Of a stretch of DNA of 51,095 nucleotides, positions 15,650-23,751 are shown piece by piece. Each line of letters starts with the position of its first letter. Within the stretch, counting starts at the first letter, position 1. The position numbers and the translations under genes are program-made. The notes under the pieces are model-generated. The model made no database searches. It saw only the letters and a program-made list of their open reading frames with translations, and was not told the DNA's origin. This DNA comes from Planctomycetota bacterium (GTDB lineage: Bacteria > Planctomycetota > Phycisphaerae > Phycisphaerales > SM1A02), in assembly GCA_022562915.1 (NCBI GenBank), contig JADFOJ010000001.1:1-51095 (forward strand), given 5' to 3'.

Positions 15650-17571
15650 GGCGCGGACCTCTCGAAGTTGAGGTTCTCCGTGATCCTGGTGCCGTCGGCA
15701 TTGAACGCCTCCAGGAACCGCTGTATGCGTTGCCGGGCGACGGCACGATCGTGGTTGTCGAGGTTGATGTTCAGCAGATCGATGTACCACGGCAGCTTGG
15801 CATCGGCGGTGACGTATGTCTCGACGATCTCCCGGACGATGGGAAGGGTGGTCGTCTTGGAATCGTCATGGACGTTGCGGTCGCCGGCGGCGAGCAGTTT
15901 CTCGTACTCCTCGTCCAGGAGTCGCTGAAACAGTTCGGGGGTAAAGGGATCGCCCACGTCCATGCTTGTCGCCGCGTCGGGCTCGGTGAGAGCTGCGGCC
16001 TTGTGGAGCCACTCCCAGAGAATGCTCAGCCGGATCTCGCCGGTGGCCATGTCCTCCATCAGGTACAGCACGTCGTCGTCGTCGAAGAAGTCCGCCGGCT
16101 TCAGGGCCGCGGCCTGAAACCCCTGCTCGAAGGCGTTGCCGTACTGCAGGGCGACGCTGATGAGATCTCTGGCGCCGCGGATCGTGCGCGGGGCCGGTTC
16201 CAACTCGGTCAGGCCGTCCGCGTCGGCCGGCGTGTAGGTGAGCGCGGGGAACTGCCGGCCAAGCTGGTTGAGCTCGCCCGCCTTCTCCCACACGGGGCGG
16301 ACGATGTGCACCATCTTCCAGTGCGCGACCCACTTGCCGCTGGCGCCCTCGCGCTGCTCGCGCCGGGCCCCGGCCACCGCCCGCTCCATACTGGTGGCGA
16401 CACCGCTCGCGGAACCGACCGGAATGTTGGGTTCCATGCCGCCCTGCCACAACGCGCATCGGCCGTTTGCATCGGGCGTGTTCACCGCGCGCCGGACCCG
16501 GTCCTCGTAGTTGCGCATGTAGCCCCAGGTCATCACGATGGCGTCGATGTTGGGATTGACGAACCCCGGGTCCCACGCCATGGCATCCGCCACGCTGTTG
16601 ATGTAGTCCCAGCGTCCCGTATTGAAGCCGACGAAGTGCAGCCCCAGCGCCGCGCGGATCTCCATGAGCTGGAACGTTGCCTCGAGCTGCTCGACGAGGA
16701 CGTAGACCTTGATCGTGCCCTCGACCAGCCCAAGGTGCTCTTCGAGAGCCCGGAGCATGTCGTTCCACAACGCCGCTTCCTGGGCGGTCTGGATCTTGGG
16801 CAGGTAGAGCACGACCGACGCCCCGCGCCGGCGCAGCGACTCGTGGTTGTTCACGACGTAGAGGCACATGTCGACGATGGAGGCCGAAAAGCCGCTTCCG
16901 GCCTCGACGCGAACGTGGCGGTCATCCAGGTGAAGGCCGCGCGCCCGGAAGATCGTCGTGGTGAAATCGAGCTGGGTCCGCCAGTCGTCGATGATGGCAT
17001 GCCCGAAGTAACCGTGTCCCCACCGGTTCATCTCGGCCGCCACCTGCTCGGCGGCCTCCAGGAACACGCCGGACCGTTCGATGGCGAGGGTGAGGTTGCG
17101 CTGATTGTCCAGCGACATCGTGGAGACCTGGCCCAGGGCGTCCTCGCCGTCGAACATCCAGCCATCCGCCCCGGAGAGCAGTGCGTACGCCGCGTTGCGG
17201 ATGCTCTTCTTCAGCGGCGCGTTGGGCCTGGCCGCCGGGCCGGTGCCCTGGATCCACTGGCGCTGCAGGTCGTGCGGGATCTCGCTGCCGGCGAAGGCCC
17301 CGGCCCGGGCGTCCGCCACCGTCAGGGTCATTCGGCCGATACGGGCGTCGGGTTCGAGAAACCCGATGCGCCGCCGGTGGCGAGCCCGGTCCGCGCGGCG
17401 CTCCACCCGGGCGGACATCAGCGCCTTGCGAAGGGCGTCGAAGCGAGCCAATGCGTTGAGCGCGGCGACCGCGGCGGATGTGAAGACGTCCTTGTACGCG
17501 GTCGCCTTGTCACCGCTGATCTCCAAGGCCCGAGTGCCCTCGGACGCGGCAAGGGCCGAGTCGTTACCCAT
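15646..17571 (-). CDS. aceB: Malate synthase (A-type)
   Basis: 641 residues from ATG 17571. It condenses glyoxylate with acetyl-CoA to malate, the second bypass step. Family blocks visible: [90 protein letters not shown] and the C-terminal [13 protein letters not shown]. The Asp and Glu acid-base and Mg2+ ligands in the FDGEDA and EQLEA blocks are present. The frame runs further upstream but there enters the large inverted repeat at 17637-17797, which is not expected to be coding. aceA follows directly with a 4-base overlap. Confidence 0.93.
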   Translation of the reverse strand: MGNDSALAASEGTRALEISGDKATAYKDVFTSAAVAALNALARFDALRKALMSARVERRADRARHRRRIGFLEPDARIGRMTLTVADARAGAFAGSEIPHDLQRQWIQGTGPAARPNAPLKKSIRNAAYALLSGADGWMFDGEDALGQVSTMSLDNQRNLTLAIERSGVFLEAAEQVAAEMNRWGHGYFGHAIIDDWRTQLDFTTTIFRARGLHLDDRHVRVEAGSGFSASIVDMCLYVVNNHESLRRRGASVVLYLPKIQTAQEAALWNDMLRALEEHLGLVEGTIKVYVLVEQLEATFQLMEIRAALGLHFVGFNTGRWDYINSVADAMAWDPGFVNPNIDAIVMTWGYMRNYEDRVRRAVNTPDANGRCALWQGGMEPNIPVGSASGVATSMERAVAGARREQREGASGKWVAHWKMVHIVRPVWEKAGELNQLGRQFPALTYTPADADGLTELEPAPRTIRGARDLISVALQYGNAFEQGFQAAALKPADFFDDDDVLYLMEDMATGEIRLSILWEWLHKAAALTEPDAATSMDVGDPFTPELFQRLLDEEYEKLLAAGDRNVHDDSKTTTLPIVREIVETYVTADAKLPWYIDLLNINLDNHDRAVARQRIQRFLEAFNADGTRITENLNFERSAP

Positions 17572-17636
17572 CGTGTTCTCTTGCGGCACGAGTTGCCACG
17601 TTACCACGGGAGGGTCTCGGCGTCCTGTTGCGGGTG

Positions 17637-17797
17637 TGGCACGGTAGAGCTTGCTCTGCCGTGTCCTGGTACGTCGCTCCACGGCCGAGGGGAGAAAATA
17701 GACCGGGACTAATTTCCATGCCGCCGGCGCCGCGTTGTGGTGGGTCACCGGCTGGAAATTAGTCCCGGTCTATTTTCTCCCCTCGGCCGTGCCACCC
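17637..17797. repeat. Palindromic element with a 38-bp perfect inverted repeat
   Basis: Outer ends are TGGCACGG and CCGTGCCA, as in the palindromic family of this window. Within them, 17680-17717 and 17754-17791 are perfectly complementary over 38 bases (CCGAGGGGAGAAAATAGACC...AATTTCC), separated by a 36-base loop. A smaller hairpin GGTAGAGC-TTGC-TCTGCC sits on the left. The AT-rich arm core is unlike the other family members, so a second repeat may be nested in the first. It separates aceB from the upstream membrane gene and could act as a terminator for the latter. Confidence 0.9.
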
Positions 17798-17805
17798 CGA
17801 GCGGA

Positions 17806-20271
17806 TCAGGTTCGTGGCAGCCGACCGAAGACCACGGCGGCGGCGCTGTATAGAAGGACGGCCGTGACGGCCACCACGCCGTATCCCCAGGTCATCGCCA
17901 TCACGATCGCCAGCGGCGGGGCCAGGACCGATGCGAAGCCGTTGATGCCCCATGCCCAGGCGATGCGTCCTGCGCCGCCGGAGGAGCCGAGCCGGGTCAG
18001 ACCCATCGGCATGGGGAAGCCCATGAGCAGTGCCGGCGCTGCGAGCGCGGCAATCGTCATCACCCAGCGCAGCGCGGCGGGTGCGCCGGCGGGGATGTGC
18101 TGCAGGCACACAAGACCGGCCAGCGTCGTCACGACCACGCCACTGAGCACGAGTCGCAGACCGAAGACCGGCCGCCGCGTCAACTTCTGGCTCAGCAGGC
18201 TGCCCAGCCCGGAGAAGACGAGGAAGCTGCCGATCGTCACCGACGTCGCCGGCACCGCGTGGCCCAGGATCACCGTGACCTTGCTCAGGTACACCATCTC
18301 CACCAGCAGGTACGCCAGCCCGAGACAACCGAAGTACAGCACGATGGCGCCCTGTCTCCGCCGGTCGGTTGCGACACGCCGCAGCGGCAGAACAATCGCC
18401 ACGACACCGATCACGCCGACGAGCACCATCGCCGTCAGCACGAACAGGAACCCGACCTCGGCCCTGGTCAGCCACAGTTCGCCATAGACGGCCCGCATCG
18501 CTCCGAGCGCACCCAGGCGGCAGAAGTCCGCGAAGAACGGCCGGTCGTCCGTGGGCGGGCGCACGTCGAACGCCCACTGGTCGATGAGCTCGTCCGCGCC
18601 GCCGCTGACGAGCCTGCGTATTGCGTGGTGGTACAGGTCGCCGACGCCGTCGGGCGCCGCAGGCAGCTCGTCCGGAATGTTCAGCTCGTGCGGTTGCACG
18701 CCGGTGAACCACACCGGCGTGAGCTGCCGCGCGCGGCACACGGCGCGCAATCTCCGGATCTGTTCGGGCGACCAGGGCGTCGCCTTGGCGATCGTGCACA
18801 CGGCCAGGTAATCGCGCACGACGACCAGGTGCGCGCCCGGATCGGTCACACCTGCCCTCTGCAGTGCGGCGACCATGAGCGCCGCGAGCTTGATGTTGTC
18901 GCGCGGCGGTGTCTGGATGGCGCGCGAGACCGTGACCACTCCCTCGTCGCCGAGCAGTGCAAGGCACCTTGCCACACCCTCGACGGTCGCCAGGTGGTCC
19001 TCGGCGAGCCCGCCGGCGCCTCCGGAGCCGGCCGCGATCGACTGGAGGCCGCAGAGCTGGATCAGGTCGTAAGGCCCGGCTGCCCGCTGGACGAAGGTCC
19101 GGGGGCTCTCCACGTGCACCCGGACCTCGGGCCGCTCGAGCACCGCCCCGCCGCGTGCGCGCAACGGCCCGCGCATCAAGGCGATCACGTTGCCGTCCGG
19201 CTGCACGACGTCGATCGTCCGGGCACCGTGGCGGGCCGCAAGCCACACGTGCAGACCGCCCGTCTCGCCCAGCAACAGGACGGCCGGTCCCACTTGAGAA
19301 CGCCCGAGCACCTCGTACGGCGTGGCAAGAAGCGTCTGGTCGACAATCGCCGCCGCATCGACATCCGCAACCTCCAGCACGGAGCCGATCGCGTTCCCGT
19401 CCGAGAGCAGCCGGCTGACCGGTGGCGGCGTCATCGAACCGGTCACGAACGGCACATCGTGCAGCCGCGGCCCGCTGAACGCCTCGATCACGCCGCGCGG
19501 CCCGTATGCCACCCCGACGCGCTCGACGTCGCCCTGGTCTTCGAGCCGCTGCATGAACGCGCGGTATTTCCACGGATCCACGCGCACCCGCGGCGGGTCG
19601 AGAAGTAACCATGCGCCCACGACACCCGCCACGGTCAGGACGATGACCAGCTTGCGACGGGCGGGCACCGGCACGATCAGCGCCGCGGCCAGCGCGGGCA
19701 CCGCCGCGACCAGCGGCAGCCACGGCGGCGGCACCGCGAGCATGAGTAACGGCGCCGCCACGGCGCCGGCGGCACTGCCCAGCAGGTTGGCGCCGTACAC
19801 CGCGCCGCTGCGACGCGGCACGAGCATGAGCGCCAGCCCCGCCGCCATGGCACCGAGAAAGAACGGCACCGTGAGCATCCCCCAGAACAGCACCCACGCG
19901 GCGACCTGCCGCGCGGCGGTACCCGGCACGATGCGCGCCTCGACGCCGACGTGCTGCGACACCGCCCAGGAAATCGGCATCGCCGCCGCCGCGGACAGGC
20001 ACAGCCCAAAGAGCGCCGTGCCCGGCCGTCGCATGACACGCGAACGGGCGAAGACCAGCGCCGTCCCGCTGGCTCCATAGCCCAGCAGCACCACGCTGAT
20101 GACCAGGAACGCGAAGTGATGCGCCACGGCCACGAGCAGCAGACGCATAAGGCACAGTTCGAACAGCAGCACCGCGCCGGAGACCAGCGCCACCACGAGA
20201 GACAGCCGGCCGACGCTCAAGTGATGGTCGCCCCGATCGCCTGAGACCCCCGTGGCCGAAGCGTCCGTCAA
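17806..20271 (-). CDS. Membrane-bound spermidine synthase-like protein
   Basis: 821 residues. About seven membrane segments lie at the N-terminus (SLVVALVSGAVLLFELCLMRLL, FAFLVISVVLLGYGASGTALVF, and more), then a soluble SAM-binding-like domain (~250-600) including AVLLLGETGGLHVWLAARHGA, IDVVQPDGNVIALMRGPL and YDLIQLCGLQSIAAGSGG, then another seven or so segments. The layout matches integral membrane 'spermidine synthase-like' proteins in bacteria whose substrate is unknown. The GETGG motif stands where spermidine synthases have GGGDG, and the catalytic Asp of that family is not obvious, so polyamine synthesis is doubtful. Its ATG overlaps the PCMT stop by 4 bases. Confidence 0.82.
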   Translation of the reverse strand: MTDASATGVSGDRGDHHLSVGRLSLVVALVSGAVLLFELCLMRLLLVAVAHHFAFLVISVVLLGYGASGTALVFARSRVMRRPGTALFGLCLSAAAAMPISWAVSQHVGVEARIVPGTAARQVAAWVLFWGMLTVPFFLGAMAAGLALMLVPRRSGAVYGANLLGSAAGAVAAPLLMLAVPPPWLPLVAAVPALAAALIVPVPARRKLVIVLTVAGVVGAWLLLDPPRVRVDPWKYRAFMQRLEDQGDVERVGVAYGPRGVIEAFSGPRLHDVPFVTGSMTPPPVSRLLSDGNAIGSVLEVADVDAAAIVDQTLLATPYEVLGRSQVGPAVLLLGETGGLHVWLAARHGARTIDVVQPDGNVIALMRGPLRARGGAVLERPEVRVHVESPRTFVQRAAGPYDLIQLCGLQSIAAGSGGAGGLAEDHLATVEGVARCLALLGDEGVVTVSRAIQTPPRDNIKLAALMVAALQRAGVTDPGAHLVVVRDYLAVCTIAKATPWSPEQIRRLRAVCRARQLTPVWFTGVQPHELNIPDELPAAPDGVGDLYHHAIRRLVSGGADELIDQWAFDVRPPTDDRPFFADFCRLGALGAMRAVYGELWLTRAEVGFLFVLTAMVLVGVIGVVAIVLPLRRVATDRRRQGAIVLYFGCLGLAYLLVEMVYLSKVTVILGHAVPATSVTIGSFLVFSGLGSLLSQKLTRRPVFGLRLVLSGVVVTTLAGLVCLQHIPAGAPAALRWVMTIAALAAPALLMGFPMPMGLTRLGSSGGAGRIAWAWGINGFASVLAPPLAIVMAMTWGYGVVAVTAVLLYSAAAVVFGRLPRT

Positions 20272-21080
20272 CGCCCCGCCTCGGGCTCGCCGACCTCACC
20301 GGTCATGGGCACGAACCGCACGGCCATGATGGTCTTCGAGCGTCGCGTGCCGTCGGGGCGCTTCGTCACGACCACCAGCCGCTGCACCTCGAACGGGCCA
20401 CCGATCGGGATGACGATGCGCCCGCCGGGCTTGAGCTGCTCCCACAACGGCGGCGGCAGGTGACCGGCCGCACAGGTGACGATGATCGCATCGAACGGCG
20501 CGTGCTCCGCCCAGCCGTAGTACCCGTCGCCCGCCCGCAGTGTGACCTGGTCATAGCCCTGTTCCCGGAGCACCCGCGACGTGACGGCATGCAGCGGCTC
20601 GACGATCTCGATGGAGTAGACGTGCGGCGTCAGGTGCGCGAGGACCGCAACCTGGTACCCGGAGCCGGTGCCGATCTCGAGCACTTTTGTGCGGGGGTCG
20701 ATCTCCAGCAGCTCCGTCATGAACGCCACCATGTACGGCTGCGAGATGGTCTGGCCGTGGCCGATTGACAGCGGCCGGTCGCGGTACGCGTACTGCCGGT
20801 TGGTCTCGGGCACGAAGACGTGCCGCGGCACGGCCCGCATGGCGTCGAGTACCTTGTCGTCGGTGACCCTGGTTCGCCCGTCCGGCGGCCGGGCGATCTG
20901 GCGCAGCACCATCGCGTTCCGCTCGTCGGTGCGTTGGGCGCCGGCGGCGGGGCGAGGCGGGATGAAGCCATCCGCGTGCGACGTCGAAGGGTCGGGCGGA
21001 CGAGTCGGTTGGGTGTCCTGGGCGGCGGCCGGGCCCGGCAGCACGAAAAGTGCGGCGAGCAGCGGAAGGATCTGACGCAT
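20268..21080 (-). CDS. pcm: Exported protein-L-isoaspartate O-methyltransferase
   Basis: 270 residues from ATG 21080, which follows a strong AAGGAGGT. A signal peptide (MRQILPLLAALFVLPGPAAA) and a linker are followed by the PCMT domain: MRAVPRHVFVPE, the conserved YRDRPLSIGHGQTISQPYMVAFM, motif I VLEIGTGSGYQVAVLAHL, GDGYYGWAEHAPFDAIIVTCAAGHLP, and LKPGGRIVIPIG. It methylates isoaspartyl residues in damaged proteins; a periplasmic form is known in several Gram-negative groups. The stop overlaps the start of the membrane SAM-binding protein, so two SAM-type proteins are coupled here, one exported and one in the membrane. Confidence 0.92.
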   Translation of the reverse strand: MRQILPLLAALFVLPGPAAAQDTQPTRPPDPSTSHADGFIPPRPAAGAQRTDERNAMVLRQIARPPDGRTRVTDDKVLDAMRAVPRHVFVPETNRQYAYRDRPLSIGHGQTISQPYMVAFMTELLEIDPRTKVLEIGTGSGYQVAVLAHLTPHVYSIEIVEPLHAVTSRVLREQGYDQVTLRAGDGYYGWAEHAPFDAIIVTCAAGHLPPPLWEQLKPGGRIVIPIGGPFEVQRLVVVTKRPDGTRRSKTIMAVRFVPMTGEVGEPEAGR

Positions 21081-21207
21081 GGCAGACCTCCTTGCAATGC
21101 AGGATCCTAGTCGCCCGTGTCGGGTCGGAGGTGACATTGCCCTGTTTTGGAGGCACGTGTAGACTGACCTTCGTCACGGGAGACCCTGACAGGACAAGGA
21201 GGTCCCC

Positions 21208-21573
21208 ATGCTCCAGCTTGCAACGCGCACTGCGCACCTGGGCAAAGAGCAGAAGCGTCTGCGGAAGCGCTACGTGCAACTCCGCAAGGCCTCGCAACGG
21301 CTCAATGGCCGGATCCTTGATCATCTGCCCCGCGGAGCGTTGATTCAAAGCGCTCGCGCGCTGGGGCTGCGCCACAGTGGCGAGATCGTGCTCGCCGATA
21401 TGCTGGAGGCGAACGTCATTCTCGACTACGCACTGCACGATTACCGGAAAGGCCGGGCGCCCTCCACGATCGAGCGGTTCGTTTCACCGGCCTTTGACCG
21501 GAGGCTGAAGACTTGGATGACCTCGAGCAGGCGCTGCGTCGCTACAAGGCTGCAACGCGGTTCTCCCTCATGA
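21208..21573 (+). CDS. Hypothetical protein, 5' part of a frameshifted gene
   Basis: 121 residues read from an ATG with a perfect AAGGAGGT 4 bases upstream. It opens with a basic helix (HLGKEQKRLRKRYVQLRKASQRLNG) and continues into EIVLADMLEANVILDYALHDYRKGRAPSTIERFVSPAFDRRL. From about 21500 the reading frame becomes implausible (MTSSRRCVATRLQRGSPS), while the overlapping frame that starts there continues naturally. In planctomycetes I recall a single ~170-residue domain with both halves in order (a 'YDxRxxGxxxIERF' segment followed by 'LxxAxRxAxxSLFxV..GVxVxD'). I therefore read the two frames as one gene with a one-base shift between about 21500 and 21512, or less likely as two overlapping genes. 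Confidence 0.6.
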   Translation: MLQLATRTAHLGKEQKRLRKRYVQLRKASQRLNGRILDHLPRGALIQSARALGLRHSGEIVLADMLEANVILDYALHDYRKGRAPSTIERFVSPAFDRRLKTWMTSSRRCVATRLQRGSPS

Positions 21574-21917
21574 GCGTCGCGGAGGTCCTGCCGGATTTCG
21601 GCGTCGTGCTGGATGAGATGATGGGTGCCGGGCGGTCGGTGCTGCTGGCGGATATCGATCTGGCCGGGGTCGCCGAGCCGGGCGCAACCTGCGCGTGCCG
21701 GTACTTCGAAGCCGAGGGCTTCTCCATGTCGACCGGCCTGGTGATCGGGATCGATCGACCGACCGCGGTGGACCTCGTGCAGGACCTGACCCTGCGATAC
21801 GGCTCGGCGCTCATGACGCCGGAGGGTCTTGGACGGTGCGACCGGTCGGAGATGGTCCGTCGCGTCCTGCGAGTCTGCCTTCAACGGTGCGCTCTATCGC
21901 GCTTAGCAGCCCGTTGA
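21513..21917 (+). CDS. Hypothetical protein, 3' part of the frameshifted gene, end cut by a MITE
   Basis: 134 residues if read alone from a TTG at 21513, which has GGAGG 8 bases upstream and could allow independent initiation. The sequence LEQALRRYKAATRFSLMSV, then FGVVLDEMMGAGRSVLLAD and FSMSTGLVIGIDRPTAVDLV, would follow on from the preceding half in the domain I recall. The last few residues (RLAAR) come from the inverted-repeat element that begins at 21903, so the native C-terminus is lost. Function unknown. Confidence 0.55.
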   Translation: MDDLEQALRRYKAATRFSLMSVAEVLPDFGVVLDEMMGAGRSVLLADIDLAGVAEPGATCACRYFEAEGFSMSTGLVIGIDRPTAVDLVQDLTLRYGSALMTPEGLGRCDRSEMVRRVLRVCLQRCALSRLAAR

Positions 21918-22069
21918 AGAAGTCATTCGGGCTGCGAGCGGCCCAGATCCGCCAGCTCGGCGTCGCCGAATCTCGCCGTATCTCCGGGATATGCCTTCGA
22001 TCCGGCTCCTTGACCTGACGAATCTGGTCGCGCTCTCGCCATCGAAGCACTTCTTCAACGGGCTGTTAG
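21903..22069. mobile_element. MITE-like element with ~27-bp terminal inverted repeats
   Basis: The left end TTAGCAGCCCGTTGAAGAAG and right end (reverse complement) CTAACAGCCCGTTGAAGAAG share 17 identical bases, CAGCCCGTTGAAGAAGT, plus more either side (about 23 of 27 match). The ends resemble those of IS elements with 'AACAGCCCGTTGAA' termini, from memory IS1182-like. The interior is only ~110 bases and has no transposase. GCGC flanks both ends and may be a 4-bp target duplication. It truncates the gene at 21513-21917. Confidence 0.7.
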
Positions 22070-22422
22070 GCGCAGGCGTCTGATCGCTCGGGCGCTCCGG
22101 CCGATTTTGGGCGCGTGGTGGAGCAGCCTGACGGAGGCCCGGCACGAATCGGTAGCCCACGGCGACGACGTGTCGATGGCCGTCGGCGCGATGCTCGGCA
22201 CACCGGCGAGCAGAGACCGGGCCTCGCGGACATGCTCGCTCCACGTGCGGTCTCATGAGGTCGCGTACGGCCGAGAGCGGATCTCCCGGATCGTCGTCAT
22301 TCATTGAGACAGTGTCTCGGACATGGCAGGTCGGCTCCTCAGGGGCTGGGCCGGTACACTCGGAACTTCTCAACCGGCGGCGCAGGGTGCACGGTGCGCA
22401 CTGCGCATACCAGGGGAAGGTC
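22070..22422. other. Intergenic, nothing recognised
   Basis: About 350 bases between the MITE and the six-repeat gene. Open frames here are short, lack ribosome sites and give no recognisable protein. No tRNA, hairpin with T-run or clear promoter was found. Confidence 0.5.
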
Positions 22423-23751
22423 ATGGCCGTTCGAGGACCGAGGCTGACGATCACTCAGATTCTCGCATGGGCCGACGCCCACCACCGGCGCACCGGCCGA
22501 TGGCCCAGCGCAGGCGCGGGGCGCATTGCCGGAGCGGGCATCACCTGGGCCGCCGTCGAGTCGGCGCTGGCTCGCGGGCACCGCGGCCTTCCCGGCGGCT
22601 CGTCACTTTCGAAGGTTCTCGATACCTACAGGCGCCGGCCGACAAGACCACGGCACCGGCTGACCCGCAAGAAGATTCTGGAGTGGGCCGACGAGCACTG
22701 CGAACGCACCGGCCGGTGGCCGTCGGCCAGGTCCGGACGGGTGCCCGCTGCGCCCGGTGAACGGTGGGATCGAATCGAGGCGGCGTTGCAGCGGGGTCAC
22801 CGCGGGCTCCGCGGCGCCACGTCGCTGGCCCGGCTGCTGGTCGCGCACCGCAACAAGGCGCTCAACACCAACCGGCCACCCTGCTCGCCGCGCGAAATCC
22901 TTTCCCTCGCCGATAGACACTTCCGGCGAACCGGCCGGTGGCCGACGCGGATGTCCGGACGGGTGGTCGGAGCACCCGGCGAGACATGGCTTGCGATCGA
23001 CAAGGCGATGAAGCGATCCGGCGCCGAGGTCCGCGGTTTCTCGAGCCTGGCGCATCTGCTCACGGAGTGCCGCGGCACGCGCAGCGCCAGGTACCTGCCA
23101 CGGCTCACGATCAAGCAGATCCTCGAATGGGCCGACCGGCATCACCGGCGCACCGGCAGGTGGCCCGTGCACAAGTCGGGCCCGGTGCCCGCAACGGCCG
23201 GCGAGACGTGGGCGAACATCGACGCGGCCCTCAGGGTGGGCAACCGCGGACTTCGCGGCGACTCGTCGCTGGCCACGCTCCTGTCCAGGTATCGGCGCGT
23301 GCATCACCACCTTCAAAAGAGACCGCGGCTGACCATCAAGCAGATCCTGGAGTGGGCCGACCGGCACCACCGGCGCAGGGGAAGCTGGCCCGCCAAGGAT
23401 TCGGGAGCGATATACGGCAGCGACGGCGAGACGTGGATTCGCATCGAAGGGGCACTTCTCTGCGGCCGCCGCGGGCTGCCCGGCGGCACGACGCTCGTGT
23501 ACCTGCTGGCGAAACATCGCGGCCGTCCCTACCGGCGCAAGGCGACGGATCTCACCATCAAGCAGATCCTGCAGTGGGCCGAGGCGCACCACCGGCGCAC
23601 GGGGAACTGGCCGACCCAGAGCTCGGGGCCCGTGCGCGGCGTCGCCGGTGAGCGATGGGGCAACATCCAGTCGGCGCTGTACAAGGGCTCCCGCGCACTG
23701 CCGGGCGACTCGTCACTGGCCAGGCTGCTCGACAAGCACTTCGGCACGTGA
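22423..23751 (+). CDS. Protein of six tandem ~70-residue repeats, unknown function
   Basis: 442 residues from ATG 22423 (GGGGAAGG just upstream); the frame is open further 5' but with poor sequence. Six repeats start at residues 8, 80, 154, 228, 303 and 377. The consensus is LTIKQILEWADRHH-RRTGRWP-xxxSGPV-xxxxGETW-xxIxxALxxGxRGLPGxSSLAxLL, followed by a basic linker (RRRPTRPRHR, RVHHHLQKRPR). Each unit is mostly helical, with a conserved W near residue 10, RTGxWP, a G-x-x-W, and a final LPGxSSLA-x-LL helix. The protein is very basic and has no signal peptide, so nucleic acid binding is plausible. RTGxWP-SG recalls helicase-associated repeats, but no helicase is attached. The final repeat ends almost at the C-terminus, so the protein is nothing but repeats. 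Confidence 0.8.
   Translation: MAVRGPRLTITQILAWADAHHRRTGRWPSAGAGRIAGAGITWAAVESALARGHRGLPGGSSLSKVLDTYRRRPTRPRHRLTRKKILEWADEHCERTGRWPSARSGRVPAAPGERWDRIEAALQRGHRGLRGATSLARLLVAHRNKALNTNRPPCSPREILSLADRHFRRTGRWPTRMSGRVVGAPGETWLAIDKAMKRSGAEVRGFSSLAHLLTECRGTRSARYLPRLTIKQILEWADRHHRRTGRWPVHKSGPVPATAGETWANIDAALRVGNRGLRGDSSLATLLSRYRRVHHHLQKRPRLTIKQILEWADRHHRRRGSWPAKDSGAIYGSDGETWIRIEGALLCGRRGLPGGTTLVYLLAKHRGRPYRRKATDLTIKQILQWAEAHHRRTGNWPTQSSGPVRGVAGERWGNIQSALYKGSRALPGDSSLARLLDKHFGT

Noticed and set aside
15730..17712. Plus-strand 660-codon frame opposite aceB
   Set aside because: Antisense shadow caused by high GC; aceB on the other strand has complete family motifs.
17759..20299. 846-codon open frame overlapping the membrane spermidine-synthase-like gene
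   Set aside because: Same strand, other frame; Gly/Arg/Ala-rich with no domain. The overlapping frame has clear membrane helices and a coupled start.
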